Positions 8,732-16,273 of a stretch of DNA of 64,000 nucleotides are shown one piece after another. The DNA is from Chitinilyticum piscinae. GTDB lineage: Bacteria; Pseudomonadota; Gammaproteobacteria; Burkholderiales; Chitinibacteraceae. Position 1 is the stretch's first letter; each line of letters opens with the position of its first letter. The notes under the pieces are model-generated. The model ran no database searches and had not been told where the DNA came from. It saw only the letters and a program-made list of their open reading frames with translations. Location of the stretch: positions 310,001 through 374,000 of the forward strand of contig NZ_JADFUA010000002.1 of the NCBI RefSeq assembly GCF_015223195.1, read 5' to 3'. The translations under genes were made by a program, and so were the position numbers.

Positions 8732-9892
8732 ATGGCAGAGCAAGGCAAAACCGGTTTGCCCTCGTCCTTTGTGCGGGTCGGGGAGGCGCTGCCGGTCGAT
8801 GTCTATCACAAGAGCGGCATCCTGCTGCTGAAGAAGGGGCATTTCGTGCTCAGCCCGGAGCAGCGCAGTGTGCTGGTGAATGCCGGGCAGGGGGATGCGG
8901 CGGAAGTGGCGGCACTGCTGGAGCAGGACCGCGAGCGGCGCGAGCTGGCCGAGCGTACCCGCCAGCGCCAGCGCGAGGCCGAATCCCGGCCGCCCAATCC
9001 CTTGAGCGAGTTTGCCTTTCTGCTGCGGCGCGGCGAGGGGCTGCTGCAGCACGGGCTGGCGCTCCCGGGGCTGGGGCAGGCCCTGCAGGCGCTGACAAAT
9101 AGCATCATTGCGCTGGCGCACCAGCAGCCTGATGGTGCGCTGGCGGCCCTGCTGCTGGTGCCCGGGCAGCATCCGGCAGCGGATCATGCGGTGCGGGTCG
9201 CGTTGCTGCTGGCCCTGCTGGGGCGGCGCCTCGAACTGGATGAGACACGGCTGCACAGCCTGTGTGCGGCCGGCTTGACGATGAATATCGCCATTACGCC
9301 ACTGCTGGCGCGGCTGGAAGGGCGGGTGGACCAGATGACGCCCTGGCAGCAGGAGGAGATGCTCACACACCCGCTGACCGGCTCGGCCATGTTGCGTGAG
9401 GCAGGCATCGATGACGAACTCTGGCACCTGCTGGTGCAGACGCATCACGAGCAATGCGATGGCAGCGGCTTTCCGCAGGGCTTGCATGGCGACGAGGTGC
9501 CGGCTCTGGCATCACTGATCGCGCTGGCTGATCGCTACGATGAACGGGTCAGTGTCGGGCAACAGTTGCCGGCACAAGTGCTGGGAGCGCTGTTTCGCGG
9601 AGGCGAAGCAGGGGTTGATCCTGCCCAGGTCAGCCTGTTGGTGCGCGAGCTGGGCATTTATCCGCCCGGCAGTTCTGTGCGGCTGGCCAGCGGCGAGCTG
9701 GCGGTGGTGACGCAGCGCACCGGGCGCGCGAATGCCCCGAAAGTTGCTGCCTTGCGCAAACAGGATGGCCCGCCCTATGTGCAGCCGCTGCTGCGTGAAA
9801 CACGGCAATCGGCATGGCAGGTGGTCGAAGCTGTCGCCGCCGCGGAGCTGCGGGTGAAGCCGGGTTTCTTGCTGCCGCTGTGGCAGCGTTGA
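8732..9892 (+). CDS. HD-GYP-like protein with a degenerate metal site
   Basis: The predicted protein has 386 residues. Residues 60-90 are a charged helix, and from about 130 to 320 the HD-GYP fold can be traced: HPAADHAVRVALLLALLG, then HPLTGSAMLREAG, then HHEQCDGSGFPQGLHGDEVP and ALADRYDE. Where active HD-GYP proteins carry the HD dyad (HDIGK), this one reads GLTMNIAI, so the catalytic His-Asp pair is missing, and GYP has become GFP. It probably no longer hydrolyses c-di-GMP and may act as a binding or scaffold protein. The start is uncertain: ATG at 8732 (chosen, after a G-rich stretch) or 8711; a frame open further left would run into the preceding terminator. Confidence 0.72.
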   Translation: MAEQGKTGLPSSFVRVGEALPVDVYHKSGILLLKKGHFVLSPEQRSVLVNAGQGDAAEVAALLEQDRERRELAERTRQRQREAESRPPNPLSEFAFLLRRGEGLLQHGLALPGLGQALQALTNSIIALAHQQPDGALAALLLVPGQHPAADHAVRVALLLALLGRRLELDETRLHSLCAAGLTMNIAITPLLARLEGRVDQMTPWQQEEMLTHPLTGSAMLREAGIDDELWHLLVQTHHEQCDGSGFPQGLHGDEVPALASLIALADRYDERVSVGQQLPAQVLGALFRGGEAGVDPAQVSLLVRELGIYPPGSSVRLASGELAVVTQRTGRANAPKVAALRKQDGPPYVQPLLRETRQSAWQVVEAVAAAELRVKPGFLLPLWQR

Positions 9893-9896
9893 AGTG

Positions 9897-11027
9897 TTAG
9901 CGCGGCACAGGGGACAAGCGCAGCAGCGCGCCGTCCTCTTCGTCGGTGAGCAGGTAAATCAGCCCGTCCGGCCCAGTACGCACATCGCGGATGCGGCCAT
10001 AGCGGTTCTGCAGTAATCGCTCTTCATGGATGACCCGATCACCATCGAGCTCCAGTCGCACCAGCATCTGGTATTTCAGTGCGCCGGCAAACAGATTACC
10101 CCGCCAGGCCGGAAAGGCGCTGCCTGCGTAAAAGGCCAGCCCGGATGGAGCAATCGAGGGTGTCCACTGGTGGATGGGCTGCTCCATGCCGGCCTTGGTT
10201 GTGCCTTCGCCGATCTTGCTGCCGCTGCCGTAATTGGCGCCGTACGTGATCACCGGCCAGCCATAATTGCGGCCGGCGCGCAGGATATTCAGTTCGTCGC
10301 CACCCTGTGGCCCGTGCTCGGTTGCCCAGATTTCGCCTGTCTGCGGGTTCAGTGCGGCGCCCTGCATATTGCGGTGCCCCAGGCTGTAAATGGCCGGATG
10401 CGCACCTTTGCGACCGGCAAACGGGTTATCGGGTGGATAGCGGCCATCATCCAGCAGTCGAATACTTTTGCCTGCCAGATCGTCCAGCTGCTGAGCGCGC
10501 TGCATTTCGCCACGCTCGCCCTGGGCGATGTGCAGGCCGCCTTGCTTATCGAATACCAGTCGCGCTCCGTAATGCACGTCCGAACTGCCTGCGGGTTTCT
10601 GGCGATAAATCTGCTGCAGTTGCGTCAGCCGTAGCACACCAGCATCGTCCGTCAGTTTGCCGCGCACGACCTGCGTACTGCTGCCGCGATCTTCGGCACC
10701 GGCATAGGCCAGATACACCCAGCCGGTGCGGACAAAATCGGGATGCAGCGCGACATCCAGCAGGCCTCCCTGACCACGGGCGATGACCGCCGGTGTGCCG
10801 GCGACCGGCTCTGGCTGCAGCAGGCCGTCACGGCCAAGCAACCGCAGCCGTCCCGGGCGCTCGGTAACGAGCATGCGGCCATCCGGCAGGAAGGCAAGGC
10901 TCCAGGGGTGGGTGAGCCCACGGGTGAGCACGCTGACTTCAAAGCGGACTTTCTCGCTTTGCATCACGTCACCAGCACACGCCACGGCGCTGGTCAGCAG
11001 GCTTAGCAGGAGCAAGATGTGCGGCAT
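9897..11027 (-). CDS. PQQ-dependent sugar (aldose) dehydrogenase, YliI/Asd type
   Basis: The 376-residue protein starts with a cleavable signal peptide (MPHILLLLSLLTSAVACA) and then shows the beta-propeller repeats of the glucose/sorbosone dehydrogenase family (LTHPWSLAFLPDGRMLVTER, GQGGLLDVALHPDF, YSLGHRNMQGAALNPQTGEI, EHGPQGGDELN). Members oxidise aldoses in the periplasm with pyrroloquinoline quinone. A Shine-Dalgarno AAGGAA lies eight bases before the ATG. The start lies 25 bases inside the end of hoxW, so it is probably the last gene of the hydrogenase transcription unit, an unexpected partner. No PQQ synthesis genes are in the window. Confidence 0.85.
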   Translation of the reverse strand: MPHILLLLSLLTSAVACAGDVMQSEKVRFEVSVLTRGLTHPWSLAFLPDGRMLVTERPGRLRLLGRDGLLQPEPVAGTPAVIARGQGGLLDVALHPDFVRTGWVYLAYAGAEDRGSSTQVVRGKLTDDAGVLRLTQLQQIYRQKPAGSSDVHYGARLVFDKQGGLHIAQGERGEMQRAQQLDDLAGKSIRLLDDGRYPPDNPFAGRKGAHPAIYSLGHRNMQGAALNPQTGEIWATEHGPQGGDELNILRAGRNYGWPVITYGANYGSGSKIGEGTTKAGMEQPIHQWTPSIAPSGLAFYAGSAFPAWRGNLFAGALKYQMLVRLELDGDRVIHEERLLQNRYGRIRDVRTGPDGLIYLLTDEEDGALLRLSPVPR

Positions 11028-11491
11028 AGCTGCAGTTCCTTGGAAATCAATTCGCAGGCTGCCAGCCAGCCGGCTTCGAGCGCCTGTTTGCCGGCCTGGC
11101 TTAAACCGCTACCAAGCTCGAATGTATTGCCCTGCAGCTCAATGAGGATGGCGTGTGGAATGCGGATACCCAGGAGTGTATCTGCATACCACAATAGCTC
11201 GGCCGGTGTGGCAGCATGACTGGCCCAGCAGGCTGGCGCTACCGGAGCGAGCAGGCTGCAGCGGCAGGGCTCACTGATGCGAAGACTCGCATCGGCCAGG
11301 ATCAGCAGGTGGCGGTCGTACAGATCGCAGGCGTGTTCGGGGCTGAGCTGGAAATCCTCAAGCACCTCAACCTGTTCCTGCAGGCCTTGCTTCCCAAGCC
11401 AGTCGGCCAGCCGTGCTGCCAGCAAGGGCCCGAGTGCATCGTCGCCGCGCGCCGGGTTGCCATAGCCGAAAAACAGGATGGGCGCGGTCAT
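11003..11491 (-). CDS. hoxW: hydrogenase maturation endopeptidase of the HoxH subunit
   Basis: The 162-residue protein begins MTAPILFFGYGNPARGDDALG, the conserved N-terminal fold of hydrogenase maturation proteases, with the acidic nickel-sensing residue in GDDALG and a second acidic region near EDFQLSPEH and LILADAS. It removes the C-terminal extension of the large subunit once nickel is inserted. Its start overlaps the hoxH stop as ATGA, which fixes the start; a longer frame to 11608 is not supported. The C-terminus is cysteine-rich (CRTSCSC), which is unusual and falls in the stretch overlapping the next gene. Confidence 0.9.
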   Translation of the reverse strand: MTAPILFFGYGNPARGDDALGPLLAARLADWLGKQGLQEQVEVLEDFQLSPEHACDLYDRHLLILADASLRISEPCRCSLLAPVAPACWASHAATPAELLWYADTLLGIRIPHAILIELQGNTFELGSGLSQAGKQALEAGWLAACELISKELQLCRTSCSC

Positions 11492-12987
11492 GGCAGAGCC
11501 CGGCTGAACTGGCCGTCGGCATGGCGGATCAGCTGGCTGACGGGCTGGCCGTCGGCGGCCAGCGCTTCGACGATCAGCGGCATCTGCCCCAAGGCATGCG
11601 TGGCACACGACAGGCAGGGATCGTAGGCGCGGATGGCGACCTCGATGCGGTTGAGCAGCCCTTCGGTGATGGTGCGCCCGTCGAAATACTGCGCCGCCAC
11701 GCCGCGCACGGAGTCATTCATGCCGCGGTTGTTGTGTGTGGTCGAGACAATCAGGTTGGCACAGGCAATCGTGTCGTCCTCGGCGAGACGGTAGTGATGG
11801 ATCAGTGTGCCGCGCGGGGCCTCGATCACGCCGACTCCTTCGCGCAGCGTGTCGGATGACTCGCCCATGACCTCGCTGCCGGTGAGTTCGGGGGCATCCA
11901 GCAGCTCGCGGATGGTTTCCGCGCACATCAGCGTATCGATCATTCTTGCCCAGTGCTGTGCCAGCGCCGCCTGAACCGGTTTGCCGCCGCCATAATCGCT
12001 GAATTCGCGTCGCGCCGCTTCAGCCAGCGGCGTGGGCAGGACATCGGCATTGTTGATGCGCGCCAGAGGCCCGACGCGGTAATAACCGCCGTCATGCCCG
12101 AAGGGCGCGAGGTAGGGGAATTTCATGTACGACCAGGGCTTGACCTCTTCACGGATCAGATCGCTGTAGCGGGCCGGGTCGTGCCCGTCGACGATGAGTC
12201 GCCCTTCGGCATCCTTGACCCGCAGGACGCCGTCATACAGCTCGGCGGCCCCATCAGCTGTCACCAGCGACAGAAAGGCCGAGCGGGTGGCCGCGAAGTT
12301 GCGGTATTCGGCCTCATTGGCCAGATACTGGTCGCGCGCCAGCTGCAGGCTGGCTGCGCACCAGTCGATGATCGTGTCGATGTCCTGCTGCATGCTGGCA
12401 CGAGCCGCGAGGCTCAGTGGGTGCAGAAAGCCGCCGGGAGCACTGCCGGTACCATGCACGCGCTTGCCGGTCAGCAGCCGGATGACTTCCTGCCCGTATT
12501 TGCGGATGCGGATCCCGCGCAATCCCAGTTCCCTGTTCGTGGCCAGCACGCCGAAGACATTGCGCTGAGCCGGGTCGGCGTCAAAGCCGAACAGCAGGTC
12601 GGGGGATGCCAGATGGAAAAAATGCAGCGCATTCGATTGCAGCACCTGTGCGTGATGCAGCAGGCGGCGCAGCGCCTTCGCCGTGGGGGTAATGGCGGAG
12701 GAGCCCAGTACAAAGGGATCACAGGCCTTGGAGGCTGCCAGCAGGTGGCTGACCGGGCAGATGCCGCACAGGCGCTGCACCAGTGTCGGCACTTCACGGA
12801 ATGGCCGCCCCTGGATGAAGCGCTCGAAGCCGCGGAATTCGACAATATGCAGCCGGGCCTGCTGTACGCGGCCGGCATCATCCAGCAGCAGTGTTACCTT
12901 GCCGTGCCCCTCGACGCGGGACACGGGTTCGATCACCAGGCGCTGCAAGCCCTCGGGCTGGCTGGCCTGTTCCAGATGCTCGTGCAT
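11488..12987 (-). CDS. hoxH: NAD-reducing [NiFe] hydrogenase large subunit
   Basis: The 499-residue protein has both nickel-binding cysteine motifs, RLCGICPVSH near residue 75 and DPCLSCATH at about 458-464, and the N-terminal RVEGHG motif. After the last histidine there is a 35-residue tail, the maturation peptide expected to be cut by HoxW. Together with HoxY it forms the H2-activating module of a cytoplasmic NAD+-linked (group 3d) hydrogenase. It starts 15 bases after hoxY and its stop overlaps hoxW. Confidence 0.95.
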   Translation of the reverse strand: MHEHLEQASQPEGLQRLVIEPVSRVEGHGKVTLLLDDAGRVQQARLHIVEFRGFERFIQGRPFREVPTLVQRLCGICPVSHLLAASKACDPFVLGSSAITPTAKALRRLLHHAQVLQSNALHFFHLASPDLLFGFDADPAQRNVFGVLATNRELGLRGIRIRKYGQEVIRLLTGKRVHGTGSAPGGFLHPLSLAARASMQQDIDTIIDWCAASLQLARDQYLANEAEYRNFAATRSAFLSLVTADGAAELYDGVLRVKDAEGRLIVDGHDPARYSDLIREEVKPWSYMKFPYLAPFGHDGGYYRVGPLARINNADVLPTPLAEAARREFSDYGGGKPVQAALAQHWARMIDTLMCAETIRELLDAPELTGSEVMGESSDTLREGVGVIEAPRGTLIHHYRLAEDDTIACANLIVSTTHNNRGMNDSVRGVAAQYFDGRTITEGLLNRIEVAIRAYDPCLSCATHALGQMPLIVEALAADGQPVSQLIRHADGQFSRALP

Positions 12988-13002
12988 GGCGCGCCTCCCT
13001 TG

Positions 13003-13545
13003 TCAGTCAAAACGCCGCAGGGCGTACTCCAGTGCCGGTGGCTGCCCCGCGATGATGGCCGTCAGCAGCGCGTGAAATGCAGCTGCCGGTGGCGGACAGC
13101 CCGGCAGCACATGATCGATGCGGACGACTTCGTGCAGCGGGTAGACGCGATCCAGCAGCAAGGGCAGCTCGGGGTCGTCCGGTACGCCGGCCGCTTCGAT
13201 TCCCGGGCCGTGCAGATAGGCTTCACCCAGGCACGCCGCCAGCGGGATGCCGTTGCGCAGTGCAGGCACGCCGCCCGTGAGCGCACAGGCGCCGACGGCT
13301 ACCAGAATCCGGCAGCGGCTGCGGAATTCGCGCAGCGTGTGCACATTTTCGGCGTTGCAGACGCCGCCTTCGATCAGGCCGATGTCGATGCCGTCCCCGG
13401 CGAGGTGCTTGATGTCGGTGAGCGGGCTGCGGTCGAGCTCGATCTGTTCGGCCAGCCCGGCCAGTTGCTCGTCCAGATCGAGAAATGACATGTGGCAGCC
13501 GAAACACCCGGCCAGCGAACAGGTTGCGATGCGCAGCTTGCTCAT
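13003..13545 (-). CDS. hoxY: NAD-reducing hydrogenase small subunit
   Basis: The 180-residue protein carries the four cysteine regions expected for the single proximal [4Fe-4S] cluster of HoxY: GCFGCHMSF near residue 14, GGVCNAENVHTLRE, VGACALTGG and LPGCPPPAAA. It lacks the C-terminal two-cluster domain of membrane-bound hydrogenase small subunits, as is usual for this group. The ATG overlaps the hoxU stop (ATGA), indicating coupled translation. Confidence 0.94.
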   Translation of the reverse strand: MSKLRIATCSLAGCFGCHMSFLDLDEQLAGLAEQIELDRSPLTDIKHLAGDGIDIGLIEGGVCNAENVHTLREFRSRCRILVAVGACALTGGVPALRNGIPLAACLGEAYLHGPGIEAAGVPDDPELPLLLDRVYPLHEVVRIDHVLPGCPPPAAAFHALLTAIIAGQPPALEYALRRFD

Positions 13546-14273
13546 GGCATTTGCTCCGGGGAGGGAGGATCGGGCGGTGCATTGTGCGCAATATCGCGGA
13601 GATCGTACTGGCGAGCCCCGATGGGGCGGAGGTAGGCCTCGCGTTTCGGAATCAGTGCGCCGGTGGGGCAGATGCGGGCGGCAACATCGTCTGCGCTGAA
13701 ATCACTGTCGCCGAGCAAGCCGCTTTCGCTATTGACCACCACCCGGGTGCGGGAGCCGCGCCCGGCCAGCCCGAAGACTGCCTTGCCGTCGCTCTCGAGG
13801 CTGGCGCGCACGCACAGTTCGCAGGCAATGCAGCGGTCGCGGTCAAGCAGCATGTCGGGGTGCGAGGCATCGAGCTGGCGCAGCGGGTAGAAGTGCGGAT
13901 AGTGCGAATCGGTCATGCCGACGTGATAGGCCACCGCCTGCAGCTGGCAGTTGCCGCTCTTTTCGCAGTGCGGGCAATAGTGGTTGCCTTCGACAAACAG
14001 CATCTGCACGAGGCGCCGCCGCATCGCGGTCAGTTCATCCGTATCGTTGTCGATCTGCATGCCCGGTTGCACCGGCATCGTGCAGGCGCTGCCGAAGCGG
14101 CCGTTGATTTTGACCGTGCACAGTTTGCAGCTGCCGCGCGGACGGTAATCCGCGTGATAGCACAGGTGCGGGATGTAGATGCCTGCCTGTGTCGCGGCCT
14201 CCATGATGGTCTGGCCGGGTTCGAAGCGGATGTTCTCGCCGTCGAGCACAAAGGTAAAGTCATTGCCATTCAT
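13542..14273 (-). CDS. hoxU: NAD-reducing hydrogenase electron-transfer subunit
   Basis: The 243-residue protein is homologous to the N-terminal part of NuoG. It has a [2Fe-2S] ferredoxin domain (CYHADYRPRGSCKLC plus a later Cys in GSACTMPV), a His-Cys3 [4Fe-4S] motif (HYCPHCEKSGNC) and a further [4Fe-4S] motif (CIACELCVRA with CPTGAL). It passes electrons between HoxY and HoxF. Its start and stop overlap hoxF and hoxY, both as ATGA. Confidence 0.94.
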   Translation of the reverse strand: MNGNDFTFVLDGENIRFEPGQTIMEAATQAGIYIPHLCYHADYRPRGSCKLCTVKINGRFGSACTMPVQPGMQIDNDTDELTAMRRRLVQMLFVEGNHYCPHCEKSGNCQLQAVAYHVGMTDSHYPHFYPLRQLDASHPDMLLDRDRCIACELCVRASLESDGKAVFGLAGRGSRTRVVVNSESGLLGDSDFSADDVAARICPTGALIPKREAYLRPIGARQYDLRDIAHNAPPDPPSPEQMP

Positions 14274-16105
14274 CGTCGTGCTCCTGCGCCCTCGCTGTTG
14301 ACGATGCAGCCGAGCTCGTCACAGCGCTGGCCAAGATGTGCTGCAGCGTCATCCCGCCGGCTCAGCTCCCGTGCTGGCGCCAGTGCACCATCGAGATCGA
14401 AGCCCGGCACGAAATCCAGCGAGGTCAGCCGCGATTCGTACAACGGGCGCATGCGCTGCAGCGTATCGAGCAGCGGATTGGCGCAGGTCTGGCCCAGCCC
14501 GCAATGGCTCATGCTGCGGATGGTGCTGGCGGTTTCGGCAATATCGGCCAGCTCGCGGGCGCTGGCATGGCCGGCCATGATCTTGTCGATCGACTGCCTC
14601 AACAACTGGGTGCCGACCCGGCAGGGTGTGCAGAAGCCGCAGGATTCGCCGGCAAAGAAGTGCGTGAAATTCTGTACCACGGCGAGCATGTCCCGGCTGC
14701 GGTTGAACACCATGAAGGAACCTCCCGTGGACAGATCCTCGAAGCTGATGGCGCGGCCGAATTCCAGCGGGGTAATGCAGGTGCCGGATGGACCGCCAAC
14801 CTGAACAGCCTGGGTATCTGTCGCTCCGCAAGCATCCAGAATGGTTTGCACGCTAACCCCAAACGGGTATTCGTAAATCCCCGGGCGGGCGACATCCCCG
14901 CTGACCGACAGCAGCTTGGTGCCCGGCGAATGCCGCGTTCCCGATGCGAGAAACCAGTCGGCACCATTGCGCGCGATCAGGGTGGTTTTGACAAAGGTCT
15001 CGACGTTGTTGCAGATGGTGGGCTGGTGCAGGTATCCGTGAGTGGCGGTATAGGGCGGGCGGGTACGCGGTACGGCGCGCTGGCCTTCCAGCGACTCGAT
15101 CAGTGCACTTTCCTCGCCGGCGACATAGGCTCCGGCCCCCAGATGGATGTCGATGTCGAAGTTGAAGTCATGCCCCAGAATCTGGTGCCCCAGCAGGTGC
15201 TCGGCACGACGGCGTGCCAGTACGGCCACCAGATGCGGATACAGCCAGCCGTATTCGGCACGCAGGTAGAGAAAACCCTGCTCGGCACCGATCACGTATG
15301 CGCCCAGTGTCATGCCCTCGAAGACCTCATCGGCAAAGCGGGTTAGCAGGGTGCGGTCCTTGAAGGTACCGGGTTCGCCTTCGTCAGCGTTGCACACGAC
15401 GTAGTGTGCCTTGCCCGGTGCGTCGCGGCTGACACGCCACTTCAGTGCCGTACGAAACCCTGCACCACCGCGCCCGCGCAAGCCCGAGCGGTCGATTTCC
15501 TTCAGCAGTCGCTCCGGTCCCTGCTGGAATGCCGCCTGCAGGGCCCGCCCGGGCTCACTGCGTGCGGCGAGTACCGGGCCTGCCAGCCGCAGCGATTCTT
15601 CCACCTGAAACCAGTGCGCTGGCCAGGCATCGAGTGGCTCGGCGGCATTGATGCGCTCGGCAATTTCGCCTGCCAGGGCAGGCGTGAGCCGCGTAATGGG
15701 GCGCCCGTTGACCAGCAGCGCGGGCCCCTGGTCGCACAGTCCGGTGCACGAGGTGTAATCCAGGTGGACACGCCCGTCGGCGCGGGGCTGGCCGCGCCTG
15801 ACCTGCAGGTCTTGCTGCAGCACGGCCATGATGCGCTCGTTGCCGAGCATGCGATCCGTAATGTTGTCGGATAGATAAATCCGGTAGTCGCCCAGCCGCT
15901 CGGGCGAGAGAAAATGGTAGAACTCGACGACTCCGTGTACCTGCGCCTGCGGTACGTTCACTGCCTTGGCAATATAGTCGCGCACCGCTGGTGGACAGCC
16001 GCCGTAGTCGTGCTGAATGCGGACCAGGATCTGCACCAGCCTGAGCGGATCACGCCGGTGTTCGTCGAGAATCCTGTTGATCTGCCGGTAATCGACGGCC
16101 TGCAT
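14270..16105 (-). CDS. hoxF: NAD-reducing hydrogenase diaphorase subunit
   Basis: The 611-residue protein joins a NuoE-like N-terminal domain (about 1-165) to a NuoF-like domain. The latter has the FMN/NAD motifs GLRGRGGAGFRTALKW and GAGAYVAGEESALIESLEG and the [4Fe-4S] motif SCGFCTPCRVG with a distal Cys in HCGLGQTC. In the NuoE-like part only the second cysteine pair is present (SCTGLC); the first pair position reads LSDNITDR, so that [2Fe-2S] cluster is probably absent. It exchanges electrons with NAD(H). The ATG at 16105 has GGGAG seven bases upstream and is preferred over the GTG at 16108. Confidence 0.94.
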   Translation of the reverse strand: MQAVDYRQINRILDEHRRDPLRLVQILVRIQHDYGGCPPAVRDYIAKAVNVPQAQVHGVVEFYHFLSPERLGDYRIYLSDNITDRMLGNERIMAVLQQDLQVRRGQPRADGRVHLDYTSCTGLCDQGPALLVNGRPITRLTPALAGEIAERINAAEPLDAWPAHWFQVEESLRLAGPVLAARSEPGRALQAAFQQGPERLLKEIDRSGLRGRGGAGFRTALKWRVSRDAPGKAHYVVCNADEGEPGTFKDRTLLTRFADEVFEGMTLGAYVIGAEQGFLYLRAEYGWLYPHLVAVLARRRAEHLLGHQILGHDFNFDIDIHLGAGAYVAGEESALIESLEGQRAVPRTRPPYTATHGYLHQPTICNNVETFVKTTLIARNGADWFLASGTRHSPGTKLLSVSGDVARPGIYEYPFGVSVQTILDACGATDTQAVQVGGPSGTCITPLEFGRAISFEDLSTGGSFMVFNRSRDMLAVVQNFTHFFAGESCGFCTPCRVGTQLLRQSIDKIMAGHASARELADIAETASTIRSMSHCGLGQTCANPLLDTLQRMRPLYESRLTSLDFVPGFDLDGALAPARELSRRDDAAAHLGQRCDELGCIVNSEGAGARR

Positions 16106-16273
16106 CACTACGCTCCCTGAGCCTGACTTGCATGTTTCGTTCTAGCTCACGACAGGCATGGCGGTGGCTGGCGCTGGACAGGATCGTGATATGCGGCATC
16201 GTCGTGGCGGGGGCGTGTCAGAGCCAGCGACCGGAGCGGCGCCATACGTGGCTACCTATTGCTTTCTATGGCT

